64,000 nucleotides of DNA, taken from positions 135,548,105-135,612,104 of the forward strand of contig NC_031769.1 in assembly GCF_001522545.3 (NCBI RefSeq). The letters run 5' to 3'. Shown in pieces: positions 51,801-63,362 of the stretch. Both the position numbers and the translations under genes were made by a program. The notes beneath the pieces are model-generated. The model was not told the origin of the DNA and searched no databases. It saw nothing but the letters and a program-made list of their open reading frames with translations. Position 1 is the first letter of the stretch. The number at the start of each line of letters is the position of its first letter. The stretch comes from Parus major (Eukaryota > Chordata > Aves > Passeriformes > Paridae).

Positions 51801-54800
51801 AAAAAGATATGAGAAGAAATTAACATTATGTAAGAAATGTCCCATATGCTTGAGTATTTAAAAAACTTGATTTTCTAACCTTTTTTACTGGTTTGGTAGC
51901 ATGTATCACAGTAATTTGCAGCAGAAGCTATGGTCCTTAACAAGCTATAAACTTCAAAAATATAACTCCATTTAATTTTTTGTCATGTTTTACTTATTTA
52001 AAAGAATATTGTAAAATTAAAAATATTCATGAAAGAAAAGCCAGTTTAATCTCTTGTTTTCTGGAAAATTGGTCCTTGATTTTGTCCCACTGCTCTATGA
52101 TTTGTAACTAAAAGTCATGTTACTGGTTCCAGGACTTTTTATTACACCTCTATTTCACTTCTTTTTCTTTCTTTCCTTCAATCTTTTACTATCTCCCGCT
52201 GTTTTGGAGAGAAAACTATCAGTCCTTCTGCCTATTTGCCTTTATATTACATCTATTTGATTGTGTTATATTCCCTTCAATTGCTTTTGCCACTTGGGGT
52301 CTTAAGAGAAACAGTCTCCAAAACAATATTTCAAAACCAATTTAACCAGCCGTCATGCATGGTTTTCTGAAGTAGCTGCACAATCAGTAGATGATACAAT
52401 AATACCAAAGGGTTCTCAGATGTGATGTGTCCCATGGCAATAACATTTCTTAGTTAAAACCCTGCTGTGTCCCTTAAACATATCATTCTATTAGAATTTT
52501 CTGATGCTTTGTGACCTGAAAATAAAAATAGTATTCCAAAGTATATTAATTCTATCCAATGTCCAGTTCCTGCCTATACTTACATAGTGCTTGTAAAGTT
52601 CCCAATCTGAGCAAGTACATCTACAGCCTTTACAATATTTGTGATGGGGAGGAAAACATTGGTTAGAGACTAAATAAGCAGCCCTTAGCTTCATCAATTT
52701 TTAAGTATAGTTTCCTTGGAAATTCTCTCTAGAAATTATTCTCTATTTTCCCATAAAAGTTAATTCTGTGTCTTTTATGTAAGTAAATGAGGTAGGTTCT
52801 TCTACTCCACCAAAACAAACAACCAAAAATCACTAAACTTTCTGACCATATCCTAAACCTCTGAAAAAGCACTAAAGCTATGGCAATAGAGCTGGGTTTG
52901 TCAAGAAGCTGCCTTGCTGTCCTTGAGAGGGATTCATAGAGGAAAAGTCTATGGTGTGGTGGAGTAAAGCCCCCCACATCTGTGATCTAAGGGCCAATTT
53001 TCTTAGCTCCACCTCTCTCTCTGTCCCTCTCTCTCTTTCTTGGGCATTTCAGTCTCCCACAGGGAGGGCTCAGTTCTTTCATTGTGAAGGTTGTCTTATG
53101 CTCAAAATCCCATACGTTAATTTGGATTTTTTTGGAAGTTTAGAGTACACAGATTCAATATGTTAATTCTAGGTAAAAGGTTCCTGGAATACAAGAATTT
53201 GGAAATAGAAAAATAAGCAGCTATTTTAGAGGTCAGTAGATTCTTCCTCAAACCTTAGGTTGACACTATTTGAGATCAGACCCCCAGTGGCTTTTGCATT
53301 GAACTATTTTTCTGAGAAAGTGGAATTAAAAATTATATCCTTAAACAAGCAAGGCACACCTCTTGCTGCATGCACGTATAGTCTTAAAATCAGATGGATT
53401 ACACTGTGCAAGGAGGGACTGATTTGCAGGAATATATTTTAACTACTGAAACTCCTAGCATTTGAAAATATTAGATACCTGAAGGAGGTATGAAGTAACT
53501 TTTTCTGTGTACAGAGTAAATAAAACCTGTCCCTCTTCAAGAATTCAAGGAATGCATTTTTCCTGCAATTCAATTTCCTTCCAGAACAGGCTTCTTCTTT
53601 CAGATGTGGGTGAAGAATGTAACAGGACAATGAAGACTGGAAGGGAAGAAGTCTCCCTCTTGCCCTCTGCTAAGCTTTGGGTTTTTTTCTTGTATTTTTT
53701 CAATATTAGGGGTTCTATCTTTCCTCTCTATCTACCTTATAAGTCCTATACTTCTGTGTGATAAGTGGATGCATGTGCTCAAATATACAGGGAATGCACG
53801 AACTTGTACAGATTATTTCACATTTTTCAGATCTGTGATTTCAGTGTCTTCACCTCTCTAAACTGGTTTTATTGAGCTGAAAATCTTACTGAGTTTTCTA
53901 CTATAGTAATAATTTTTTATTTGGATTTCATTGAAATGTGATGTATTTCATAAGTAAGATAAAACTAAGTATCCTAACCAGATCTTTAGACACAGGACTC
54001 TGGATAGGCTGTGCTTCTGAAGGTCAGCAGTGACTGATGCTGTACATTCTGTCCATGTCACTGACTGGACCACAAATCCAAAAACCACAACACAGTTATA
54101 TCAGTGTGTTCTGGTTATTAATTTTTCCATTGGCAAATTTTTTAAGATGTCACTGAAGAAAAGACTCAGAATGTATAAGGAAGCACCACCAGGTTTGTGA
54201 GAGAAAATTGGCTTCCTGGCTGCAGCTGAACTGCTTTTCCTTCATGTCACACAAACTGGATATCCTCATGGCTTCTAGGGACCCCAGGACATGGGTCTTT
54301 TCCTCTTTTCCCAAACTCTTGACATCATGCAAGGGTTGTAGAAGGCCACCATTTGGAGCGGGTCTGAGAAACTCTCTGTCTCTAGAAAGGTAGCGACTGT
54401 CCAAAGTAAATTGAAATCTGAAAGGTCTAAATGTTCAGATACAATACTGAGACGTGGTTCATACAAGGAGTAGAGAGCTGGTTGTGGGTAGATGAGAAAC
54501 ACGGGAAATAAGACCTAGCCCATTCTGGAAAGGTCCAGCTGAAGCAAAGGCAGAAAGTCCAGCCAGATTAAGCTCAGAAAAAGAAAATATTGAGGTATAC
54601 TGTAGCAACCTAAAATCTATGCTAACTTGTGGCATACTCCTCTTTCTAACAAAATTATAGAGCAGAAAGGGTGTCATACAGCAAAAAACACTCTTCATAC
54701 ACTAGCATGATTTTAAATATATTGACTTTCCGGGTGATCATAATAAATAAAATTAGAATAAACTGGAAATATTGACAAGTATGATTTGATTTTCAGGAAG

Positions 54801-55252
54801 AAGTAAATGGAAAAAGAAATAGAGAGACCTGCCTTAACTCATATTCATAATTTGTTGTAACTCTTGTCATTAATTTGGGATACAGATTAGGCTCTCTGTG
54901 CACTCCACATCAACAAATTAGTGTAATGTGGGTTTTTTTAATGTGAATTTGTCTAAGTATCTTGTGGTACACACTCAGGAGAGTTTGCCAGGCATTCAAT
55001 GTCCTGTTCAAAAGTCACTCATTTGTGCAGCTCTGGAGCACCCCCAGGCAAAGCAGACCCAAAGAGTTCCAGCAGCTGGCTCCCTGCATAAGTTGTGCAT
55101 GCCCAGAACCACCAGCTGGTACAAGAACCATTCCATCTAAACACTCAATGTGGAAATAAAGTCTTGGAGGGTAATGGATCATAGCAAATATAATCATCAT
55201 CATTTCCTCTTTGCACTCTATCTATAGATAATAGAAATAGGAGTGATTTTGT
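45811..55252. other. Long AT-rich non-genic stretch
   Basis: Over 9 kb without a recognisable gene, RNA or transposon. Only minor simple sequence occurs: T9 followed by G9 at 46663-46680, a T-run near 48065, a purine-rich stretch at 51725-51830 and a CT-rich tract at 53012-53040. Short frames occur on both strands throughout and have no family motifs. Confidence 0.5.
53012..53040. repeat. CT-rich low-complexity tract
   Basis: CCTCTCTCTCTGTCCCTCTC-type pyrimidine run. It precedes TTGGGCATTTCAG, which superficially resembles a splice acceptor, but no open exon with a recognisable product follows. Confidence 0.85.
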
Positions 55253-55650
55253 ATAATCACAGGATGGTTGAGATAGGACAGAAGCTCTAAAGGCTGTCTG
55301 CTCAAGTACAGCTACATAGATCCAGCTAAACAGGACCAAGCCCAGACAACTTCTGGATGTCTCCACAGAGGGAGACTCCACAACCTCCCTGGGCAGCCTG
55401 TGCTAGTGTTCAGTCACCCTGACAGTGAAGTGTTTCTTCATGTTCAGAGGTAACATCCTCTGTTGCAGTTTGTGCCTATTGGCTTTTGTCCTGTCACTGG
55501 GCACCACTGAAAAGCTCTGTACTCTTTGCATGGTCCCTCAGGTATTTGCATACATTAATATTTCCCCCTCATCCTTCTCTCCCCCATGCTCAACAGTGCC
55601 CACTCATTCAGCCTTTCCTCAATGGAGAGATGCTCCAGATCCTTAATCAT
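55253..55650 (-). mobile_element. Older CR1 LINE, 3' part, interrupted by a younger CR1
   Basis: The plus strand starts ATAATCACAGGATGGTTGAG, a CR1 3' end in reverse complement. It continues through the CR1 blocks CTCCACAACCTCCCTGGG, GTTTCTTCATGTTCAG and TGTCCTGTCACTGGGCACC to GAGATGCTCCAGATCCTTAA. The next expected block of this subfamily does not follow here but is found at 56412, after a second CR1. The subfamily resembles the copy at 33160-33992. Confidence 0.88.
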
Positions 55651-56411
55651 AGCATCATAGAATCACAGAATACCCTGATTTGGAAGGGACTCACAAGGAC
55701 CATATAAGTCCAAATCCTGGCCATTGACAGGACCACACCAAGAGTCACACCAATGTGCCTGGGAGTGCTGTCCAAACACAAACTGTCAGGCTTGCTGCTG
55801 TGACCACTTTCCTGAGGAGTCTGTTCCAGTGCCCAGTCACCCTCTGAGTGTAGAAACTTTCTATAATATCAAACCTAAATCTCCCTAGACACAGCTTCAG
55901 GCCATTCCCTCAGGTTCTGTCACTGGTCACCACAGAGAAGAGATCAGTGGTTGTTCCCACTCTTCCCCTCACAAGGAACCTGAGCAGTACTATGAGGACT
56001 TCCCTCAGTCTTGTTTTCTCCAGGCTGAACAGACCAGGTAATGTCAATGACTTAACCTCAAGACCATCTTTGTTTCCTCCTTTGGACATTCTCTAATAGC
56101 TGAATGTCTCACACTGTGAGATAAGACTACACACAACCCTCAAGGTGAGGCTGCCCCAGATCAGACCAAGGCAGGACAATCCCCTCCAGCTGGCCATGCT
56201 GGGTCTGATGCCCCTGGACAGGGTTTGCCCTCCTGGCTGCCAGGGCACTGCTGGCTCGTGTTCAACTTGCCACAGACCAGGACCCCCAGGTCCCTTTCCA
56301 CAACTCTGCTTTCTGGTCTCCCACTCCCCAGTCTGAACATACAACCAGGATTGTCCCTTTCCAGGTGCAGGATCCACCACTTAAACTTCATACAACTGGT
56401 GATTGCCTGGG
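55651..56411 (-). mobile_element. Younger CR1 LINE nested in an older CR1 (minus strand)
   Basis: It begins with octamer-like AGCATCATAGAATCACAGAA, then shows the CR1 order GATTTGGAAGGGAC, TGTTCCAGTGCCCAGTC near 55821, TCTGTCACTGGTCACC near 55916, CTCCAGGCTGAACAGACC near 56020, a CTCAAGGTGAGGC block near 56139 and GACCCCCAGGTCCCTTTCC near 56280. It ends near CTTCATACAACTGGTGATTG, inside ORF2. Its subfamily resembles the copy at 8374-9165. It splits another CR1 of the same orientation, so it is the later insertion. Confidence 0.88.
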
Positions 56412-56600
56412 CCATTCATGTGGCCTTTTCCTGGGCTGTCTCCAATTAGGTCTTGTGTCTTGCTCCGAAGATCTCAGTTCTGGACAAAGTACTTCTAGTG
56501 TGGCCTCAGCAGTGCTGATCCTTCCCTGTACCTTCTGGCAATACTGAGTCTGATGTAACCATTTGCCTTTGCAGCAGGGGTGCATTGCTGGTTCATTTCT
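56412..56600 (-). mobile_element. Older CR1 LINE, continuation after the nested insertion
   Basis: CATGTGGCC, then GGGCTGTCTCCAATTAG and CAGTTCTGGACAAAGTACTT followed by GTGTGGCCTCAGCAGTGCTG, continues exactly where the CR1 portion at 55253-55650 stops. In the usual order this is a GTGGCCCT..CTGGGCTCTCTCCAGTAG block followed by CAGAACTGGACACAGTACTCC. The match ends near TGCATTGCTGGTTCATT, which places the 5' truncation at about 56600. Confidence 0.82.
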
Positions 56601-59600
56601 ACCATAAGTGTAACATAGCCTTTTATACCTATGTGTTCAGGTTAGGGGAAAATATTGAGTCATTTTGTATGCACAATCTAGTTATATTTGTATCTCAACT
56701 TCAACCCAGCTGATAACATTAACTATGTAAACAGCTAACATCTCCTACAGAAATGTGTCAATTCAAGAAAAGCCAAATGAAACAAAAATCTCTGAAGAAA
56801 TTAATTGGAAGTGAAAAATACCAGTACTTCATTAGCACAGAATTGCAGTTTCTAGAATTACAGTCTTGTGGTGTGCCACAAAAGTTCAGTTCATTAAAGT
56901 GCAGATTTCTGGAAACAAATACAATGAAATCCAAAAAACACTGGTGTCTAATTTTATAAATTCCAGTCAATACCCCTGACACAACAATCAGTGTAGACAT
57001 AGCTTCTGTCTCTGAAGTGTGATGAAAAGGGAGATGCCTACAATCGCAGTCGAATGCTGAGGGTCAGTTTAGACCATAGAATGGAACACAGTGTAGTTTC
57101 CAAGGCTTGTGAAGATGAGACGATACAGCTGCATAACCACTACAGTCTGGAGAGAAAAGATTTATTATTTTGCTGTAGGATTGTGTGAATGAAGATATAT
57201 TTCTTCCAAACTGAACCTGACTTGTATTCAGACATTTCAAGTGCACTGTACCCTGCAGAACTTTTGAGGGTCACATTAGTGAGTATAAAGTCCCCACAGA
57301 CATCCCCTTTGTTTAGTCTATGCAGATATATAAAATCTTTCCTGTCCAAATTACTTCTATTTCTTAAATCAACTTATCCTCATACTCTGCAAATTTTCTT
57401 GCAGCTGAGAGGCTTGAGATACCACCTACTAATCTTAACTGAACTAAAGGTAAATTTTGGTATTTAAAATTATAATTTTAAAATTATTATTAAATACAAT
57501 TATTAAGTATTAAGTATTAATTAATAAATCATAATTTTAAATTATAATAAATGTGCAATGCAAAGAAGCCTCATTATTTATTGTTACATATACTATTTCT
57601 TGCAGAAAACAAACATAACATTGTCTTGATCAAATTCATTGTACAGTCATCAAAATATTAGGCTGAAATTTCCAAAATATTTAAATCCTACTTAAGTAAA
57701 GACATCAGGAGAAGTCCAGGGTAGAGGTCTAATAATTAATTTGTGTATTCTGCAGCTATCACTGGGTATATTGTGTTCTCTGTGAAACTGTGAGGCCAGT
57801 AAGACTAAAAATAACACTATGACTGATAATACCTTGACTTTATTTCATACCTTTTATATAAAGATATGGAACTGTGAATCTGTGATATTATGAGCAAAGT
57901 AGCAAGGGTCTGCTACAAAGCAGTCATAAGCCTGCATACTTATAGAAACTGTTAGCATATTTTGCAAACTACCAAAGATTTAATAATATGCATATTAGTG
58001 CTTTGGTTTAATTATATTTGCAACCATTGTAAATATTTAGCATAACTTCAGTAATCTATTACAAATAAGGATTTTCACTTAGGTTTACTGAAGACTTATT
58101 GCAATATGTAAAAAAATGGATACTTAGTTTTTAACGACTGCTGAAACAGGATATATTAAGGTTCAAGACAAAAGATGCACTCATATGTATATAACATTTG
58201 TGTTTATAATCCATTTATCACAAAGAAGAGGTATGAAAATATTCTTTCAGGAAAGATGGTGAAGGAAGGAAAAAAATTCCATTTAAATTCAAAGTTTAGT
58301 CTCATGATGCATAGATAAGGAACCAACACAGAAGAATGACTGCACAAACCACAGGCACAGTTGAGAAGGTCTGGTTTAAGCAGAGACATCTGGAAGCTGA
58401 CTACATCCTTCTTACTTTATTTTGTAGTCAGGTTGCTTCTTGCTGCACGGAAACAAAAAATTATCTTGCATTGCATTCTCTACAGCCTGTGACAGCATTT
58501 TGATTTATGAAATCCAGGAGTTGCCTGAGACATTCTCCTTCAGACTGTACCTTCAGCAGGGAGTTCTCAAGGAGTATGCAGTTCTCAGCATTCTGCAGAG
58601 GGTCTGGCAATAGATCCATATTCCTTCCTACCTCTGGCCACATCCTTGTAGAGCACAGTGCATACATTCAAGGGAACAATGGTGTCCTCATTTCCTCCAC
58701 AGCCTGCAGCTGACTGATGGATCATTATCTGTCTCTGCATGTTCTGCATATCTCCACTTAACATATCTTTACTTTCATGAATAAATTACAAAAGGCAGCT
58801 CAGCCTTGTCATATTCGTGCTTCACACTAAGTGTTCTAAGAGAGCCAGGAGAGCACAGTCACTTCACTGAAAGAGGCATTATTAGAAATGAATCTCCAAC
58901 TGTGATATCAGTTTTGGCTCTTGAAGACTAAGGAACAAGGGTCAACACAACCTGTGACTGCCCTTGCCTATTTATTAGCCTTTTGTGATTCATAGAGCTT
59001 TGTCATCGAATAAATTGAATTTTGATAAGAGAGTTGGTATTTTCTCCTATCATGTCTATTCCCAGCTCTAAGATAGACAGAATTATTCTTTGAGTCTTGA
59101 AGAGCTAAAATGTTCACATATATTTTATGTATGAGCTGTGTATTTCTCCACTGAACATATTCACTTTTAAAAAAAGAAAAAATAATCATTACTTTCTATA
59201 ATTTTTCCCCCACTTAGAATGGTTTGTGTTTATTTCCTCCTTTCCTGATGATTTTAAGTAAATAGCATTCTGTTTACTGCATTCCTGAAACTGAAGTCCT
59301 TTAGGTTCCATCATCCAGCATCTATGAGACATAAACATTTTTAAAATAACCACTTAGTTTCAGCCTAACCACATGGGCTCTAATGTACTCTCCTCACATA
59401 CCTTAGACCCACACTGTCTTTCAGAAAGCTACACTAATTTTGATGTTTCCTGTAGCAAAACCAGTAGTATAGCTCATATCAAAGACCTGTGAGCCCATAC
59501 AGTAATCAAGACTAGATACTTGTCCAACAAGTCCCAGTTGAAGTGGGATAATCAGGGTTAGATTAACCTGTCTAAACTAACAATTTGTATAACAAGAGGG

Positions 59601-59754
59601 GCTGGAGGAACTTTACCAAAGAGTGAAAAAGCAACACGCGTGTGAAAATGATGGTGAAGGTGAGTAATAAATAAAATATGAAAGGCAAAAGAAAGGTTAT
59701 ATTCAAGATATAGAAAATGAAATCAAATTTTGTCTTACAATCAAATCTTCCAGG
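56601..59754. other. Non-genic stretch with an AT-only run
   Basis: No gene was recognised. The interval 57462-57552 is nearly pure A and T with overlapping short palindromes such as AATTATAATTTTAAAATTAT. A segment at 58460-58720 with slightly higher G+C holds overlapping frames on both strands without an assignable product. Confidence 0.45.
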
Positions 59755-60520
59755 TTTGAGAGATGGGCAAACCTCATGAAGTTCAACAGGACCAAGTGTA
59801 AGCTCATGCACCTAGTTGGGGCAAACCAAAGGGAAAAAACAGGCTGGGAGAAGAATGGATTGAGAGCAGATATGGAGAGAGGGACCTGGGGCTGCTGGTG
59901 GCTGAGAAACTCAACATGACCTCACATTGTGCACTTGCAGTCCAGAAAGCCAGCTGCACCCTGGGCTGCTAATCTACAGAAACATGGCCAGCATGTCCAG
60001 GAAGGGTTCTGCCCCTCTGTTCTCCTCTCCTGAGACCCTCTCTGATGTACTTCCAGCTCTGGGGACTCCAGCAGAAGAAGGCCGTGGCCTGTAGGAATGA
60101 GTTCAGAGGAGAGACATGAAGCTGATCAGAGAGAATGGCTGGAGCAGTCCTATGAAAACAGGCTCAGTCTCTTCAGCCTGAAAAAGAGAAGGCTCTGGGG
60201 AGACCTTGTAACAGCCTTCCAGCACGTAAAGTGGTCTACAGGAAAGTGGGAAAAAGATTTTCATGATAGGACAGGTGGGTGGGGCTTTAAACTGAGAGAG
60301 GAGAGGTTTACCTTAGATATGTAAGAGTGATGAGGCACAGAAATAGGATTCCCAGAGAAATTGTGGAGTACATGTCCCTGGAAGTGTTTGAGGCCAGGTT
60401 GGATGGGGTTCTGACAAACCTTGTCTGGTGGAAGATGTCCCTGCCCATGACAGGGGGCTTGGAACTAAATGATCTTTTGGGTCCACTCCAATACAAACCA
60501 TTCTTTGAATCTATGATTGA
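59755..60520 (+). mobile_element. CR1 LINE, 5'-truncated copy (plus strand)
   Basis: It starts near CTCATGAAGTTCAACAGGAC, then runs through the CR1 blocks GACCTGGGGCTGCTGGTGG near 59883, GCTCAGTCTCTTCAGCCTG near 60162, GGCTCTGGGGAGACCTTGT near 60191, GAGGCCAGGTTGGATGGGG near 60389 and GTCCCTGCCCATGACAGGGG near 60438. It ends with CCATTCTTTGAATCTATGAT, a decayed form of the terminal octamers. Length is about 765 bp. It is the only long CR1 in the window on the plus strand. Confidence 0.93.
60097..60515 (+). pseudogene. CR1 ORF2 reverse transcriptase, C-terminal remnant (two frames)
   Basis: Two consecutive open pieces, 60097-60324 and 60327-60569, carry the C-terminal CR1 ORF2 signatures RLSLFSLKKRRLWGDL and then IPREIVE..SLEVFEARLDGVL, in the normal order. 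A stop codon and a phase shift separate them near 60322, and the second frame runs past the end of the element into flanking DNA. The catalytic core of the polymerase is absent, so no activity is expected. Confidence 0.85.
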
Positions 60521-62339
60521 ATGGTTGTCTGATTTAGGACCTTCAAATGAAGAGAAGGTTTATAGCTGAGCAACAATCTCAAATCAAGGAAAGAGGAGAT
60601 GAATAGAGGAAAACATTCATGTTCTGAAAAAAAATTAATTTAATTTCATCTCAGAAAATTATTTTGTGCTTTGTCTTTTGTTTATACTACCAGCACAGCA
60701 AAAAACTTTGGCTATTTCAGAAGAGATTATATATTTTAAAGTTGTTTTAAAATCTCAAATGCCTTTATTTTTTTACAGTGTAGTATAAATCATCAGAATT
60801 GGAAAATATATTGCAGTGAAAAATTCTATTAACATTGGAGTAAAATATTTTGATTTTGTTCATATAATCCATGAGCTATATATCATGTAATCTTTTTCCT
60901 GTAAATCATGTTGTCAAAATTTGACATAATCTCTCAAAAAAGGAAGTTTTAGATAAAACAGTTCTTCTTGATGGACAGCTTCTTCATCAAAAAGAAAATT
61001 CAATTTGCTTCTGCTGTAGGAGTTGTACACCCAAATTAGCTCAGAACTAGGAATAAGGACATGTTGTATTTGCTTGAATATTGATGGAACTAGAGTTAAA
61101 ACCTGTTTCAAAATAAGATTTAAATAATTATGGGAAAATATCAAACAGTAAATGTTGCTTGTGATTTAGCAGCAATGTTGCTTGTATGTCAAACATGAAC
61201 ACTTTCTGCATATCTTTGTTTTATTGAGTCTGAATTTGGTGATTAGAGGTTGTTGCTGTATTTGTGTCCCATGATCAATGTAATAAAGAATTTCATCATA
61301 TAGATTTACCAGAAATGCTGATTTACTTTATGCCTTTTCCTTTTGAGATTCTTTCTAAGGTTTTATTTGAATACCTCATCCACAGCAACTGCCACATAAC
61401 TTTGCTATTGTGAGCCACACACAACTGAGTTTTGTTTTTCTTGCCCTGTGTAGTCATTAAGAAAAAAAACATTTTCTACAGGCTTCCTTAAGTTGTGTCA
61501 TTATAGTCATAAAGAATAAAAGCCCAGTAACATGCAATTCATATTCATAAGACAGAATACACTCTGGGGCACAATTCTTGTGTTACATTCCATATCCAGC
61601 ATGTCCTTGCTCAGCAAGGATAGTAAAGAGAAGAAGTTTTTATTTTGATTTTCCTAACTGAAAAACTGATTTTGCTGGTCAAGTACATTCAAGTGGCTAA
61701 AATAACCCTAATGGAAGGACATAGACTTTACTAAGCCTGAGACCTGCCTCAAAAGTTTACTTAAATTCTGCTGGATTTAAAGGTTTACATTTAATAACCT
61801 CCTGATTGATACATGTTCAAATACGTTAAAAATTAATTTTTGTTTTATTTTTTTTTTAAAGAAAAGTATTTTGTTTTTAAATGTATGTGTTAAGAGGTCT
61901 GCAAATCCTATGTTTTTATCAGATATTCCTATTGTGGGATATTGGGATATCCAGCACATTTTAAAAAAAATTATTAGTAGAAAGATGTATTAAAAATTTA
62001 GATAAAATATAATCTGCTCTGAACTTTCACCCACCAGTGACTATAGCTCACATGTACTAGCTAAAGGAAACTGTACAACAAAATGTAGGGGTGAATCAAC
62101 TGTTCAGGGGAAAATCAATATCTCCTTGAAAACTGCAGCTGCTTAATTTGTTTTGTGCTGCAGCCTGTTTTTCAGTATTGTGGCATATTATTACCTCACT
62201 ACTTGACTCTCTAGACATGGCATATTATATCTTGGATACCTCAGAGGTTTTAAGACCTGAATCTAGAAGTAGAGAAGCACTGAGCAATCTGTGCTTATTG
62301 CCAGAGAACTCCTGTTCTTAAATACAAGTCACGAATTAT
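60521..62339. other. Non-genic stretch
   Basis: No gene or recognised transposon. AT-rich unique DNA; a 12-bp word AATGTTGCTTGT recurs at about 61151 and 61173. A T-run occurs near 61848. Confidence 0.5.
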
Positions 62340-62344
62340 CCTTC

Positions 62345-62425
62345 CCAGAGCAATCCTGCCAGGAGTGAATCATCTATTCTTAAGGGCCTTTTACAACATA
62401 AATAATTCTATGATTCTCTGATTTC
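62345..62425 (+). mobile_element. CR1 LINE 3'-tail fragment (plus strand)
   Basis: AATCATCTATTCTTAAGGGC, then CTTTTACAAC and AATAATTCTATGATTCTCTG, match the last 70-80 bp of a plus-strand CR1, where the usual form is GATCT..GGTCCCTTCCAAC..ATTCTATGATTCT. The body upstream could not be recognised, so it is either a severely truncated insertion or an older, highly decayed one. Confidence 0.68.
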
Positions 62426-63248
62426 ACAAGAAGGCCAAACACTGAGAGTGGTGAAGAGAATAAGATGACTTGAAAGAGGAGATACTTGTTTCTTGTGAAG
62501 TTTTAGGGAAGCTTGTCAAGAAAATCTGTATCTTGTCAAGAAAATTTGTATCTTAGGGGAAAAGAAAATAAAAATTTAGAAAAAAATATGAAATTAATTT
62601 TTTTTCATTGACTAAGAACTAATTCTACATTTTGCTAAATCAAATAAATGGCATATTTATTCAATCTATGCGTCTATAAATAAGTATGACTATAATAAAT
62701 TTATCTGATTTAATTTGCATAGTTTGAAAAGCTGCCTTTTATGATTCAGTAGAAATTCAGGTAAAGCTGGTTAAATGATATGTTGGACCAGGCAACAGAT
62801 TCTGCTTCATGTCATATCCCCAGGCTTTAAATTTCCTATTGAGTTATGACACAATTAATTCCTCTCTGATGTTCTATATTAGTGTAACACAGCAACTGAA
62901 GTATTTCCCTCCCCTTCCTTGTTACAGCATTCTGTTTTAGGAACCAAACTCCAAGGCAGCTGTGCTGGCTAGCAGCTCCCATGTTATCCATGCATGCACC
63001 TTTCCTCAGGATAGTCACTGCAGGCTGCACATCAGGATCACACACTGCAGACCAGTGCAGGTTACAGGCCATGTGCATCGACACTGCTGCTAAATAAAAA
63101 TGTGATTGCAATCAAAGAAAATCAAAAGATTTTGAGCAAGTTTTCATTTCCCTCAAGCTCTGAACAACTTAGATTGTAAGGAAGATTTTAAAGATCTAAG
63201 GTTTTGGAGTTTTCCCTCTCCTACTCCTTTCCCTTTCATTCATCAGTT
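62426..63248. other. Non-genic stretch with a 20-bp tandem duplication
   Basis: No gene was recognised. CTTGTCAAGAAAATCTGTAT at 62512-62531 is repeated at 62532-62551 with a single C to T change. The segment 62930-63080 has higher G+C and could not be classified. Confidence 0.5.
62512..62551. repeat. 20-bp tandem duplication
   Basis: Two adjacent 20-bp units differ at one position (C in the first, T in the second). It lies about 90 bp downstream of a CR1 tail. It was probably produced by slippage. Confidence 0.95.
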
Positions 63249-63362
63249 CTTGGGGTTTTTCAGGTTTTTTTGGGAGATCATGGCTTCTTAGGGTTTGTGG
63301 GGTTTTTTTTTGTTTTTGTGGGGTTTTTTTATTTTTGGTGGTTTGTTTTTGGTTTTTATTTT
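63249..63362. repeat. T/G-rich low-complexity tract
   Basis: Runs of T interleaved with GGGG and GTTTG units over about 110 bases. The frames in it encode only Phe/Gly/Val-rich low-complexity peptides and are not genes. Confidence 0.88.

Noticed and set aside
58461..58713. Overlapping frames on both strands, considered as a possible exon
   Set aside because: No recognisable protein family and no convincing splice sites.
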